NCBI RefSeq assembly: GCF_030499535.1
Contig: NZ_JASTLB010000001.1
Location: forward strand, 6,448,001-6,512,000
DNA: 64,000 nt
Direction of reading: 5' to 3'
Source: Streptomyces sp. TG1A-8
GTDB taxonomy: Bacteria; Actinomycetota; Actinomycetes; Streptomycetales; Streptomycetaceae
The translations under genes were made by a program, and so were the position numbers. The notes below the pieces were generated by a model. That model was not told where the DNA came from. It was given only the letters and a program-made list of their open reading frames with translations, and made no database searches. The stretch's first letter is position 1. Every line of letters starts with the position of its first letter. Of the stretch, positions 32,159-41,992 are shown piece after piece.

Positions 32159-32162
<4 letters not shown>
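31710..32162 (+). CDS. MarR family transcriptional regulator of the ABC operon
   Basis: 150 residues with the winged helix: GIGISEAARTLHLADNSVSTLVNQLVRDG is the helix-turn-helix, and RETDPADRRAARLLLT the wing. There is no ribosome site before GTG 31710, suggesting a leaderless or very short-leader transcript starting at the palindrome. It overlaps the ABC ATPase by four bases (ATGA), so the three genes are one operon, with the regulator probably repressing it until an inducer (perhaps the exported drug) binds. Confidence 0.88.
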
Positions 32163-33004
<842 letters not shown>

Positions 33005-33888
33005 CGGCGCCGCCCTGCTGCTCGGCCCGCCCGTGCCGCGCGCGGGCTGGCGGCTGCTGCCCGCCCGCGTCGGCGCGATGTGCGCCGTCGAACTGCAGAA
33101 GCTGCGCCACGACCGCACCGAGCTGTACACCCGGGCGGTCCAGCCCGCCCTGTGGTTGCTGATCTTCGGTCAGACCTTCACCCGGATCCGGGCGATCCCC
33201 ACCGGTGGCATCCCCTACATCGACTACATGGCGCCCGGCATCATCGCCCAGTCCGCGATGTTCATCGCCATCTTCTACGGCATCCAGATCATCTGGGAGC
33301 GGGACGCGGGCGTCCTCAACAAGCTGCTGGTCACCCCGACCCCGCGTTCGGCCCTGGTCACCGGCAAGGCGTTCGCGGCCGGGGTGAAGTCGCTGGTCCA
33401 GGCGATCGTCGTGGTCGTCATCGCGGCGGTGCTCGGCGTCGCCCTCACCTGGAACCCGCTGAAGCTGCTCGGTGTCGCCGCGGCCGTGGTCCTCGCCTCC
33501 GCGTTCTTCTCCTGCCTGTCGATGACCATCGCCGGCGTCGTCCTCAGCCGCGACCGGCTGATGGGCTTCGGACAGGCGATCACCATGCCGCTGTTCTTCG
33601 GTTCCAACGCCCTGTACCCCGTCTCGGTGATGCCGGGCTGGCTCCAGGCCGTCAGCAGGGTCAACCCGCTCAGCTACCAGGTCGACGCCCTGCGCGGACT
33701 GCTGCTGGGCACTCCCGCGCACCTCGGTGCCGACTTCGGCGTGCTGGCGGTGGCCGCGGTCCTGGGCGTCGCCGCGGCCTCCTCGCTGCTCGGCCGGCTG
33801 GCCCGCTGACCCGTCCGGCGGACGTGATGTGCGGCACGCGCCCGCGCGGCGTTCCCGGGGCGGGGGAGGGATTTCTCCTGCGTAACGC

Positions 33889-33903
33889 TTGATCGACGAT
33901 CAA
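33889..33903. promoter_or_regulatory. Perfect 15-base palindrome
   Basis: TTGATCG (33889-33895), A, CGATCAA (33897-33903) is an operator-sized palindrome 39 bases upstream of the promoter candidate at 33942. The binding protein is unknown; no regulator gene is directly adjacent except the MarR gene of the upstream operon, whose own palindrome is different. Confidence 0.4.
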
Positions 33904-33941
33904 AGCGGGCGAAGCCCCTGGCCACGGCGCATTCCACTCAT

Positions 33942-33971
33942 TTGACAGTGCGCTGAGCACACAGATAGACA
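33942..33971 (+). promoter_or_regulatory. Candidate housekeeping promoter
   Basis: TTGACA (33942-33947) and TAGACA (33966-33971) are 18 bases apart. The predicted start point would be about 22 bases before the GTG at 34000, with a GGGAGGTCGAGAGG ribosome region between. This is one of the clearer housekeeping-type promoters in the window. Confidence 0.5.
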
Positions 33972-33999
33972 GCAGTTCTGGGAGGTCGAGAGGGGCACC

Positions 34000-34524
34000 G
34001 TGTACGAGCCGAACGTGATCGGGGACTGGCACGAGTACGACGAGCACGCCGGTCTGCGGGTCCGCGTCCACCGTCTGGAGGCGGCCGAGCCGCCGCGCGG
34101 CCGCGACGACGCCGCCGCCGGGCTGACGTACTTCAGCGTCCGGGTGACGGTCGAGAACCGCGGCACGCGGCACTACGGCATCCACCTGGAGGACGGCCAG
34201 ATCGACGTCCGGGTCGGCCCGGACGGGGAGGGCGCCTTCATCGACTGGCGCAACTCCCAGTTCATCGAGGGTTTCGACGTCCACCCGCTGCGCCGGGCCA
34301 CCGCCGTGCTGTACGCCGCCGCCCCCGAGTCCGCCCTGACCCACGTGGACGTGCAGGTGCAGTTGCGGGTGGACGAGGAGTGGACCGACCGCCGCCTGTG
34401 GGCCGGCGGCACGGGCGTCCTGGAGGCGCCCGCGGCGGCCGCCGCGGGCGGTGCCGGACCGGGCAGCCTGGCCCACCAGCTCAGCGCGTACCTGAAGGAC
34501 CGGACGGAGCCGGGCGGCGCCTGA
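34000..34524 (+). CDS. Hypothetical protein, beta-rich
   Basis: 174 residues, family not recognised. The N-terminal two thirds alternate in a beta-sandwich-like pattern (LTYFSVRVTVENRGTRHYGIHL, VDVQVQLRVDEEW) that recalls DUF4352-type extracellular domains, but there is no signal peptide or lipobox. The last 35 residues are Ala/Gly-rich. It has good promoter and ribosome signals and stands alone between the ABC operon and a convergent hemC. Confidence 0.7.
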   Translation: MYEPNVIGDWHEYDEHAGLRVRVHRLEAAEPPRGRDDAAAGLTYFSVRVTVENRGTRHYGIHLEDGQIDVRVGPDGEGAFIDWRNSQFIEGFDVHPLRRATAVLYAAAPESALTHVDVQVQLRVDEEWTDRRLWAGGTGVLEAPAAAAAGGAGPGSLAHQLSAYLKDRTEPGGA

Positions 34525-34539
34525 GGCGGGCGCCGGGGG

Positions 34540-35475
34540 TCAGTGCGGGATGCCGTCGATGATCTCCCGTGCCCCCTGCCGCAGCAGCGCCACCGCGACG
34601 GAGGTGCCGAGCGTGGCCGGGTCGAGCCGGCCCGCCCACTCGTGGGCGTTCAGCCGGGTCTTGCCGTCCGGGGTGAACACACAGGCGCGCAGGGAGAGCT
34701 CCCCGCCGCGGTCCACGCGCGCGCAACCCGCGATGGGGCTGTTGCAGTGGCCCTGCAGGACGTGCAGGAACATCCGCTCGGCCGTGGCCTCCCGGTGGGT
34801 GTCCGGGTCGCCCAGCGTGCTGACGGCGTCGATCAGGGCGGTGTCGTCCTCCCGGCACTGCAGCGCGAGGATGCCCGCGCCGATCGGCGGCATCATCGTC
34901 TCCGGGGACAGCACCTCGCTGATCACGTCGGACCGGCCGATCCGCTCCAGACCGGCCACCGCCAGCAGCAGCGCCTCCGCCTCGCCGGCGGCCAGCTTCT
35001 CCAGCCGCCGGTTGGCGTTACCGCGGAACGGCACGCACTCCAGGTGCGGATGGGTGGCCGCGAGCTGGGCCACCCGGCGCACCGAGGAGGTGCCGATCCG
35101 GGTGCCCTCGGGCAGTTCGTCCAGGGTGAGCCCGCCCGGGTGCACCAGCGCGTCACGGATGTCGTCCCGCTTCAGGAACGCGGCGAACACCGTCCCGGCG
35201 GGCAGCGGCCGGTCGGCGGGCACGTCCTTGACGCAGTGCACCGCCAGGTCCGCCCGGCCGGCCAGCAGGGCCGCGTCCACCTCCTTGGTGAACGCCCCCT
35301 TGCCCTCCACCGCGGACAGGTCGCCCAGCCACTTGTCGCCCGTGGTCCGCACGGGCACGACCTCGGTGCGCACCTGCGGATACAGCGCGCTCAACTCCTG
35401 ACGCACACGGGCCACTTGGGCGAGGGCCATCGGGGAGTCGCGGGAGACGACACGGATGAGTTCCGGCAGGGGCAT
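34540..35475 (-). CDS. hemC: Hydroxymethylbilane synthase (isolated copy)
   Basis: 311 residues, full length. The enzyme joins four porphobilinogens into hydroxymethylbilane in haem/corrin synthesis. Seen: [52 protein letters not shown], and the dipyrromethane-cofactor cysteine Cys244 in [11 protein letters not shown]. The N-terminus [13 protein letters not shown] departs from the usual GTR-S-LALWQ. No other hem gene is nearby, whereas Streptomyces normally keep hemC with hemA, hemB and hemD, so this is likely a second copy or a specialised paralogue. Confidence 0.9.
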   Translation of the reverse strand: MPLPELIRVVSRDSPMALAQVARVRQELSALYPQVRTEVVPVRTTGDKWLGDLSAVEGKGAFTKEVDAALLAGRADLAVHCVKDVPADRPLPAGTVFAAFLKRDDIRDALVHPGGLTLDELPEGTRIGTSSVRRVAQLAATHPHLECVPFRGNANRRLEKLAAGEAEALLLAVAGLERIGRSDVISEVLSPETMMPPIGAGILALQCREDDTALIDAVSTLGDPDTHREATAERMFLHVLQGHCNSPIAGCARVDRGGELSLRACVFTPDGKTRLNAHEWAGRLDPATLGTSVAVALLRQGAREIIDGIPH

Positions 35476-35570
35476 GCGGGCAACGATAGACCCTCGCGCG
35501 GGCCCGGGGCGCCGTGGTGTGCCGTTCGGCGCAAACCCCGGCCCCGGGCCCGCACCCGTCGCGGCCCGGA

Positions 35571-36347
35571 TCAGGCCGCCGGGTCGAAGGGAATGCCGGA
35601 CGGCTTCGCCGAGGCCAGGTGGGAGGCGAAACTGGCGTCCTTCAGACCGAAGTTGGCGCTGCCGAAGTCGTAGGAGCTCAACTTGTCGCGCAGGCCCGCC
35701 GGATAGCCGTTCCAGCCGACCAGCGGCGGGTACTGCCAGGTGTGCTCGTGGTTCTCCGGCGGCTCGTCGTTGCCGTTGGCGAGGCGGAAGCAGTGCGTGC
35801 TGATGCCGTCCTTGTGGTAGACGACCTTCGGGTGGCCGCCCTCGAAGCGGACCTCGGAGGCGGGGTGCACGGTGAACGAGCCGTGGTTGGACGTCGACAC
35901 GTACCGTATCTGCCCGTCCTGCACCCACACCGCCACGTGCTCCCAGTCGTGGCGGTGGCCGCCGATGCTGCTGCCCGCGAGCGCCTGGTCCTTCTCGAAG
36001 TACAGGCCGTACAGGTAGGCGCACCAGCCGTTGTTGCACGTGGAGCGGGAGTAGCTGTTGGTGTTGTCGAGGTCGGAGGCGTCGCGGCAGTTGCCGTTGA
36101 GGGCGCCCGTCGGGTTCAGGCCGCTGTTGATCGTGCCGTCGGGACCGATGGCGGGTGTCGGGTAGCAGCCGTCGGTGTCGTAGTCGAAGGCCGGCTGGTA
36201 GGCCGCTTCGGCGGCCTCGGCGTTGCCGGGCAGGGCCAGGGGCGGGGCCGCGTAGGCGGCGGTGGGGACGGCGAGGACGAGAGCGGCGGCGCCGGCGAGG
36301 GGGGCGAGCCATCTGCCGCGCCGGACACGCGTCATGAGCGATACCAC
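35571..36347 (-). CDS. Secreted NPP1 family (necrosis-inducing-like) protein
   Basis: 258 residues from GTG 36347 (GGAGG six bases upstream; an ATG at 36335 is further away from it). Signal peptide: Arg-rich start, hydrophobic [21 protein letters not shown], cleavage after AYA. The mature part carries the heptapeptide-type motif GHRHDWEHV that binds the metal in NPP1/NLP toxins, with four cysteines. NLP proteins of plant pathogens kill dicot cells by binding glycosyl inositol phosphoceramides; saprophytic streptomycetes also have them with unknown role. Confidence 0.9.
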   Translation of the reverse strand: MVSLMTRVRRGRWLAPLAGAAALVLAVPTAAYAAPPLALPGNAEAAEAAYQPAFDYDTDGCYPTPAIGPDGTINSGLNPTGALNGNCRDASDLDNTNSYSRSTCNNGWCAYLYGLYFEKDQALAGSSIGGHRHDWEHVAVWVQDGQIRYVSTSNHGSFTVHPASEVRFEGGHPKVVYHKDGISTHCFRLANGNDEPPENHEHTWQYPPLVGWNGYPAGLRDKLSSYDFGSANFGLKDASFASHLASAKPSGIPFDPAA

Positions 36348-36500
36348 AGGGAACCTCCAACAGCGGTGGGGCGCAAGGGAGTTGAATCCGCCCCATGATC
36401 CCCGCCGAGTGCCCCGCTGCCAAGACGTCCCGAGCGTCCACCGGGTGAAGCCCCGTCGAACAGGTGCCGCGCGTCCGGCCGGGGCCCCTGGGAGGGGGCG

Positions 36501-37343
36501 ATGGTTCCCGCGGCGGAAGGCCGGCCGCCGGTGCGGCGCGGGCGGCCGCCGGTGCCCCGGCGCCGCGCCCGGTCACGGGGCCGGTGTGGACCGGTGCGCC
36601 ACGGCCGGGCCAGCCCGGCCGTCCGGGACCGGCGCCTCGCCGCCCGGGACGGCGGACGTGAGGCCCGGGAGGGCGGAGGTGCGGCCCGGGGCGGTGGGAA
36701 TGTCGACGGTCCGACCACCGGGGAACAGGCCAAGCAGCACGCGCTCGCGCTGTTGCGGCAGGCGATCCTGCACGGCGAGACGGCACCGGCCCAGCGGCTG
36801 GTGGAGAACGAGCTCGCCGAGCAGTTCGGTGTGACGCGGGCCAGCATCCGGGCGGCGCTGATCGATCTGGAGGCCCGGGGACTGGCCGAACGGATCCGCA
36901 ACCGCGGCTCGCGGGTGCGGGTGGTGACCGTGCAGGAGGCGGTCGCGATCACGGAGTGCCGCATGGTCCTGGAGGGACTGTGCGCCGCGAAGGCGGCCGT
37001 CGCGGCCGGCGACGAGCAGCTCACCGAGCCGACCGACCTGGGCACGGCGATGCAGAAGGCCGTGGCCGACGGGGAGCCGGTGACGTACTCCGCGCTCAAC
37101 CACCGGCTCCACGACCGGATCCGGGAGATCTCGGGCCAGCAGACGGCGGTGGAGCTGCTGGAGCGGCTGAACGCCCAACTGGTGCGCCACCGCTTCCAGC
37201 TGGCGCTCAGGCCGGGGCGCCCGCAGCAATCCCTGAAGGAGCACCTGGCGATGATCGAGGCGATCAGGGCCAGGGACCCGCAGGCGGCCGGAGCGGCCGT
37301 CCGCGCCCACCTTGTCAGCGTGATCGAGGCGCTCAGCGACTGA
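36501..37343 (+). CDS. GntR family transcriptional regulator (FCD-type)
   Basis: The winged helix starts around 36730 ([13 protein letters not shown], then [33 protein letters not shown]), followed by a helical effector domain containing [21 protein letters not shown] and [14 protein letters not shown], typical of the FadR/FCD subgroup. The ATG at 36501 has GGGAGGGGG in front, but it gives about 65 Arg/Pro-rich residues before the domain, which is unusual. No in-frame ATG or GTG exists right before the domain, so either the long form is real or the 5' end is frameshifted. The adjacent gene is a broken PIG-L deacetylase, its likely former target. Confidence 0.75.
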   Translation: MVPAAEGRPPVRRGRPPVPRRRARSRGRCGPVRHGRASPAVRDRRLAARDGGREAREGGGAARGGGNVDGPTTGEQAKQHALALLRQAILHGETAPAQRLVENELAEQFGVTRASIRAALIDLEARGLAERIRNRGSRVRVVTVQEAVAITECRMVLEGLCAAKAAVAAGDEQLTEPTDLGTAMQKAVADGEPVTYSALNHRLHDRIREISGQQTAVELLERLNAQLVRHRFQLALRPGRPQQSLKEHLAMIEAIRARDPQAAGAAVRAHLVSVIEALSD

Positions 37344-37450
37344 CGCGCCGCGGCACGGGACACGGGGCGGGCACGCACCTGTCCATCGAGGCGGGGGACC
37401 ACCGGGGGACACCCCGGCCGTGAACCGCGCCTGAAGGGGAGATTTCCGCA

Positions 37451-37931
37451 ATGGCGCACGCCGACGCGCCCGCCCGCCCGCCCACCACGTTCGACCCTGG
37501 CCGTCACCGCCCGCGCCGGGGACTTCGTGTGGCGCGCGGGCGGAGCCATCGCCCTGGCCGCGTCCCGGGGCGAGAAGGTCACCACCGCCTGCCTGACCTT
37601 CGGCGAGCGCGGTGAGTCCGCCAAGGCGTGGCGCGAGGGGAGGACGCTGGAGGAGATCAAGGCGATCCGCAGGCAGGAGGCGGAGCAGGCCGCCGCCGCC
37701 CTCGGCGCCGAGGGCCGCTTCTTCGACGCCGGGGACTACCCGCTCATCGCCACCGCCGAGCTGACCGACCGGCTCGTCGCCCTCTACCGGGAGACGCGGC
37801 CCGACGTCGTCCTGACCCATTCCGCCCTGGCCGGCGTCTCCTCGAGGGTCTTCACCGGGGCCGCCGCCCTGCGCGCGCCCCGGCAGCCGCAACCCCGCGG
37901 CGCCGAACAGCGGCTGGTCACGACCGGCTGA
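37451..37931 (+). pseudogene. PIG-L family deacetylase remnant, frameshifted and truncated
   Basis: The ATG at 37451 with GGGGAG upstream starts AHADAPARPPTTFD; the matching continuation LAVTARAGDFVWRAGGAIALAA is one frame away, as if one C were inserted in the CCC run at 37495-37497. After PDVVLTH the reading jumps to LAGVSSRVF and ends early, so the central and C-terminal parts with the second metal-ligand region are gone. Intact relatives are about 230-260 residues and hydrolyse N-acetyl groups or act as 4-oxalomesaconate hydratases. The first ligand region (H/D) is altered to TARAGDF. Inactive. Confidence 0.75.
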
Positions 37932-38342
37932 TCCCCGCGGACCCCGATGCCGCGCCCGGCCACCGGGTGCGGCATCCGCCTTTCCGGCCCCGCTTCCGTA
38001 TCCGCCGCCGGCCCCGCGTCCCGCGTCCTCGCGGCCGGTGGCACCCGGCGGGACGCACTGCTCGTCCCCGGCCCGGCGGCCCAGGGACCCGGACGCCCCC
38101 ACGACCGCGGTCCGCGACATCCCGGTCGCCCGGGAGCCCGCCGGTCACCGGTCGCCGGCGCCGCCCACGGACGCGCTGCGCCCCACCGGCGGAGCGCAGC
38201 GCGTCCGTGGCCGGGAGCCGGGGACGAGGGGATGCCGGTGGGGCGCGAGCGGACCGGGCCCGTCCAGGTGCCGGGCGCCACGCCGCCGGCCGTGTGACGC
38301 CGGCCGCCCCGGCGGAGCGGCCGGACGCGGTCCACGACTTAC
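37932..38342. other. Gene-free stretch after the PIG-L remnant
   Basis: About 410 bases with no credible gene on either strand; readings are Arg/Pro-rich and unlike proteins. It may be the decayed 3' part of the PIG-L gene plus its neighbour. The one clear structure is the hairpin at 38165-38210. Confidence 0.5.
38165..38210. terminator. Long perfect GC-rich hairpin
   Basis: CCACGGACGCGCTGCGC (38165-38181) pairs perfectly with GCGCAGCGCGTCCGTGG (38194-38210) across a 12-base loop. A 17-base perfect stem without T-tract is typical of strong Streptomyces terminators. It stands about 130 bases before the MarR operator. Confidence 0.5.
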
Positions 38343-38355
38343 TTGAGTTACGCAA
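38343..38355. promoter_or_regulatory. MarR operator/promoter candidate
   Basis: TTGAGTTACGCAA is a near-perfect palindrome (TTG-G/A-GT centre T). TTGAGT (38343-38348) can also serve as -35 with TAAAGT (38364-38369) as -10, 15 bases apart, just before ATG 38377. An operator inside the promoter is the usual plan for MarR autoregulation. Confidence 0.45.
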
Positions 38356-38376
38356 CGAGGCGCTAAAGTGGCCGGT

Positions 38377-38904
38377 ATGTCCACAGAGCCGCCGCCCGCC
38401 GTCCCCGCCTCCTCGTCCGAGGTCTCCGAGATCGAGCGCGCCCTCACGCGCATCACCTACCTCAGCACCCGGGCCCGGCAGCACGACCGGCTGATGGCGC
38501 TGGCCGGCGTGCCGCTCGACCGGGCGGCGGTGGCGCTGCTGCGGCAGGTGGCCGACTCCGAGCCGCAGCGGCCGGGGGAGCTGGCGCACCGGCTGGGCGT
38601 GGAGGCCTCCCACGTGACGCGGACCGTGCGGCAGCTGGAGAAGGCCGGCTACGTCACCCGCGTGCCCGACCCCGACGACCGCCGGGCCCAGCGGATCCAG
38701 CTCACCGGCACCGGCCGGGAGGCCGTGCTCCGGGTCCGGGCGGCCGGGGTGCGCGGCATGCAGCTCGCCCTCGCCGGGTGGCGGCCGGAGGAGCTGCGGC
38801 AGCTGGCCACCCTCTTCCACCGCATGGTCGACGACTTCCTCGCCTACGCGGCCGACGACGAACCCGGCCCGGAGCCGGACGCCTCCGCGGCGCCGTCCGC
38901 CTGA
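38377..38904 (+). CDS. MarR family transcriptional regulator
   Basis: 175 residues with an extended N-terminus. Helix-turn-helix: RPGELAHRLGVEASHVTRTVRQLEKAGYV; wing: RVPDPDDRRAQRIQLT. A GTG at 38368 would add three residues. No good ribosome site precedes either, suggesting a short-leader transcript. The next genes, a DoxX-like membrane protein and a peroxiredoxin, run in the same direction after 70 bases and may be targets; a TAATAT at 38941 suggests they have their own promoter. MarR proteins beside peroxiredoxins often sense oxidants, but no conserved sensing cysteine is seen: this protein has none. Confidence 0.86.
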   Translation: MSTEPPPAVPASSSEVSEIERALTRITYLSTRARQHDRLMALAGVPLDRAAVALLRQVADSEPQRPGELAHRLGVEASHVTRTVRQLEKAGYVTRVPDPDDRRAQRIQLTGTGREAVLRVRAAGVRGMQLALAGWRPEELRQLATLFHRMVDDFLAYAADDEPGPEPDASAAPSA

Positions 38905-38974
38905 TCGGGCACAGCCGGCGCGCACGTCGCTACTGTCGAGTAATATCCGGCGTCAGGCCACCAGAGGAGGAACC

Positions 38975-39355
38975 GTGCCCCGGTCCGAACGCTCGCCCCT
39001 GCTGCTCGCCGGCCTGCTGGCCGCGGCCGGGGCCGCCCACTTCGCCGCCCCGCGGCGGTTCGACGCCACGGTCCCCCGGCTGCTGCCGGGTTCACCGCGG
39101 GCATGGACGTACGGCAGCGGGGCCGTGGAGCTGGCCCTGGCGGCCGGGATCGCCGCGCCCCCGACGCGCGCGGTGGCCGCGAAGGCGGCGGCGGCCTTCT
39201 TCGTCGGCGTGTTCCCCGCCAACGTGCAGATGGCCGTGGACTGGCGTCGTCGGCCCGCCCGGCAGCGCAACGCCGCCCTGGCCCGGCTGCCCCTGCAGGT
39301 GCCGCTGGTGCTGTGGGCCCGCGGTGTCGCCCGGAGCGGGGAGGGACGGTCATGA
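38975..39355 (+). CDS. DoxX-like small membrane protein
   Basis: 126 residues with about four hydrophobic helices (LLLAGLLAAAGAAHFAAP at the N-terminus, AVELALAAGIAA, AAAAFFVGVFPANVQMAVDW). The FPANVQMA segment is usual in DoxX/DoxD-like proteins of actinomycetes. GAGGAGG lies ahead of the GTG start. It overlaps the peroxiredoxin by four bases. DoxX proteins in some actinobacteria form membrane redox complexes, which fits the peroxiredoxin partner, by inference only. Confidence 0.75.
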   Translation: MPRSERSPLLLAGLLAAAGAAHFAAPRRFDATVPRLLPGSPRAWTYGSGAVELALAAGIAAPPTRAVAAKAAAAFFVGVFPANVQMAVDWRRRPARQRNAALARLPLQVPLVLWARGVARSGEGRS

Positions 39356-39819
39356 CGGCCCGGACCGGGATCGGTGACAGGGTCGAGGACTTCGCACTGC
39401 CGGACGAGACCGGCACCGTCCGCGGGCTGACCGAACTGCTGGCCGACGGCCCCGTGGTGCTGTTCTTCTACCCGGCGGCCCTGACCCCCGGCTGCACCGC
39501 GGAGGCCTGCCACTTCCGCGACCTCGCCGCGGAGTTCGCCGCCGTCGGTGCCCGGCCGGTCGGGATCAGCGGCGACGGCGTGGACAGGCAGCGGGAGTTC
39601 GCCGGACGGCACACCCTCGGCATGCCGCTGCTCTCCGACGCCGACGGCACGGTCCGCGAACGGTTCGGGGTCGGGCGGGGCTTCTCGCTCGCGCCCACCA
39701 AACGGGTCACCTTCGTCATCGCGCCGGACCGCACGGTCATCGAGGTCGTCCGCAGCGAACTGCGCATGAACTCCCACGCCGACCGGGCCCTGGCCGCGCT
39801 GCGCGCCCACCGGGGCTGA
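39352..39819 (+). CDS. Peroxiredoxin (BCP/PrxQ type)
   Basis: 155-residue thiol peroxidase. The peroxidatic cysteine lies in YPAALTPGCTAEAC and the likely resolving cysteine five residues later in the same motif, the pattern of BCP/PrxQ enzymes. GDRVEDFALPDETG at the N-terminus and PVGISGDGVDRQREF are family-typical. It reduces hydroperoxides using thioredoxin or a similar donor. Translationally coupled to the DoxX-like gene (ATGA overlap). Confidence 0.92.
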   Translation: MTARTGIGDRVEDFALPDETGTVRGLTELLADGPVVLFFYPAALTPGCTAEACHFRDLAAEFAAVGARPVGISGDGVDRQREFAGRHTLGMPLLSDADGTVRERFGVGRGFSLAPTKRVTFVIAPDRTVIEVVRSELRMNSHADRALAALRAHRG

Positions 39820-39912
39820 GGCGGTCGCGGCACGGGCCGGCAGCCGGTCCGCGCCGCGCACGGCTCCCTTCCGGCACCGTCCCACGCGGCCCGGGCACCC
39901 CGTGCGGCCCGT

Positions 39913-40763
39913 TCAGCCCGCGATGCCGTCCAGTTCGGCGACCGCGTCCTCGGGCAGGGCCAGGGCGGCGGCGGCGATGTTCTCGCGCAGGTGGTCGGGG
40001 GAGGAGGTGCCGGGGATGAGTGCGATGTTCGGCGACCTGCCCAGCAGCCAGGCCAGCGCGACCTGCTGCGGCGAGGCCCCCAGGCGGGCGGCGACCCGCG
40101 TCAGCGTCCCGGACTGCAGCGGGGAGAACCCGCCGAGCGGGAAGTAGGGCACGAACGCGATGCCCGCCGCGGCGGTGTGCTCCACCAGCGCGTCGTCCCG
40201 GCGGAGGGCGAGGTTGTACAGGTTCTGCACGCTCACCACGGGGGCGATCGCCCGCGCCTCCTCCACCTGCGCGTCGGAGACGGCGCTGAGTCCCAGGTGC
40301 CGGATCAGACCCCGCTGCCGCAGCTCCGCCAGGGCGCCGAACTGGTCGGCCAGGGAGTCCTCGTTGGGGGTGTCCATGTCGCCGAGCCGCAGATTGACCA
40401 CGTCCAGGGTGTCCACGCCCAGGTTCCGCAGGTTGTCGTACACCTGTGCCTTCAGGTCCTCGGGGTGCCGGGACATGATCCAGCCGCCGTCGGCCCCCCG
40501 CCGGGCGCCGACCTTAGTGACGATGTGCAGGTCGTCCGGATAGGGGTGCAGGGCCTCCCGGATGATCTCGTTGACCACCACCGGGCCGTAGAAGTCGGCG
40601 GTGTCGATGTGGGTGATGCCCGCCTCCACCGCCGCGCGGAGCACCGCCACGGCCCGGGCGGGCCGAAGACGTGCGGCCCGGCCAGTTGCATGGCGCCGTA
40701 GCCCATCCGGGTCAGGGTCAGACCGTCGGCCGGGGTGACGGTGCCGCCGAGCTGTGCAGTCAT
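39913..40763 (-). pseudogene. Aldo/keto reductase with a one-base frameshift
   Basis: From ATG 40763 (GAGAGGT upstream) the frame reads a normal start, LTRMGYGAMQLAGPHVFGPP, then runs out of frame at about 40654-40660. In the next frame the protein continues RAVAVLRAAVEAGITHIDTADFYGP to the stop at 39913 without further damage, including the LIRHLGLSAVSD and GTSSPDHLRENIAAA regions. The total length is 851 bases, one short of 283 codons plus stop. A single missing base in the CCCGGGCGGG run explains it. The Asp-Tyr of the catalytic tetrad (DTADFYG) is intact, so this may be a sequencing error rather than a dead gene. Confidence 0.8.
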
Positions 40764-40920
40764 GTCGTACCTCTCACGTGCGCGGGGGAGCCGCCGCTGC
40801 GTCCGGCGGCCCGTCCTTCCCCTCCACCTTGCGCCGCCCGTCCGCCCCGCGGCAGAGTCCCCGCACTCCTGGGAGTGACAGGGCCAGCCACCGCCCTGGG
40901 CCGGGCCGTACGGTGGTGCC

Positions 40921-41796
40921 ATGGACGGTACGAACGCGCTCGGCGATTTCCTGCGCGCCCGCCGGGCGCTGGTCACGCCCCAGGACGTCGGACTGCCCGG
41001 CGGCGGAGTGCGCCGGGTGCCGGGGCTGCGCCGCGAGGAGGTCGCGATGCTCTCCGGCATCAGCTCCGACTACTACCTGCGCCTGGAACAGGGCCGCGAC
41101 CGCAATCCCTCCGTACAGGTCCTGGAGGCGATCGCCCGGGTGCTGCAGCTGGACGCGGACGCCACCGCCCACCTCGCCGGTCTCGCCCGGGAGCGGACCG
41201 CCGGCGCCCGGCAGGCGTCCCGGAGCCGGGGGGCGCCTCGCCCGCAGCAGGCGCCGGTGAGTCTGCTGCAGCTCATCGACGGCTGGCCCCGCAACCCCGC
41301 CTACCTGCAGAACCGGTACACCGACTGCCTGGCCGCCAACGCCCTCGCCACGGCCCTCACCCCGAACTACACCGCCGGGGTCAACCTGCTGCGGGCCGTC
41401 TTCCTCGACCCGGCCGAGCGCGCGCTGCGCCGCGACTGGGCGGACCTCACCGAGGAGGGCGTGGCCGCCCTGCGCGCGAACGCCGGCCCCGACCCGGACG
41501 ACCCGCGCCTGCGCGACCTCGTCGGCGACCTGTCCCTGCGCAGCGAACGCTTCCGCACCCTGTGGGCCCGGCACGACGTGCGGCCCCGGCGCGGCCGGGT
41601 GAGCCACCTCAGCCATCCGCAGGTCGGCGATCTCGACCTGCACTCGACCAAGCTGGCCGTGGAGGGCACCGACGGACTGGTCCTGGTGGTCTTCCACGCC
41701 GAGCCCGGCAGCCGCAGCGCCGAACTCCTCGACATCCTCGGCAGCCTCAGCGCCCCCCGGCCGGACGCACGGCCGCAGCACGTCGAGGAGCAGTGA
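40921..41796 (+). CDS. XRE-type regulator with MmyB-like ligand domain
   Basis: 291 residues. N-terminal helix-turn-helix: LRREEVAMLSGISSDYYLRLEQGRDRNPSVQVLEAIARVL, the RREEVA-G-S-YY-RLEQG pattern common to streptomycete regulators with a C-terminal MmyB-like PAS-type domain. That domain covers about residues 110-280, ending with LDLHSTKLAVEGTDGLVLVVFHAEPGS. It is divergent from the aldo/keto reductase, which such regulators often control. No clear ribosome site. Confidence 0.88.
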   Translation: MDGTNALGDFLRARRALVTPQDVGLPGGGVRRVPGLRREEVAMLSGISSDYYLRLEQGRDRNPSVQVLEAIARVLQLDADATAHLAGLARERTAGARQASRSRGAPRPQQAPVSLLQLIDGWPRNPAYLQNRYTDCLAANALATALTPNYTAGVNLLRAVFLDPAERALRRDWADLTEEGVAALRANAGPDPDDPRLRDLVGDLSLRSERFRTLWARHDVRPRRGRVSHLSHPQVGDLDLHSTKLAVEGTDGLVLVVFHAEPGSRSAELLDILGSLSAPRPDARPQHVEEQ

Positions 41797-41992
41797 CCCC
41801 GGGCCCCCGCGGGTCCGCGGACACCGCCGGGCCGGGGCGGCACGTGGCAGCCGGTCACGACCGTCCCGCCGGCTCCGGCCCGGCCCCGGGGACGCCCCGG
41901 CCGGCGCGCCGCCGGGTCAGGGCCCTGTCGCCAGGCGGCGCCGTCACTGTCACGATCTGCGGGAGCGGCCACGGACGACCAACGGAGCGCGC

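Noticed and set aside
38165..38210. Perfect 17-base inverted repeat considered as a transposon end or att site
   Set aside because: Close spacing and GC-rich hairpin shape fit a terminator; no transposase, target duplication or integrase in the window.
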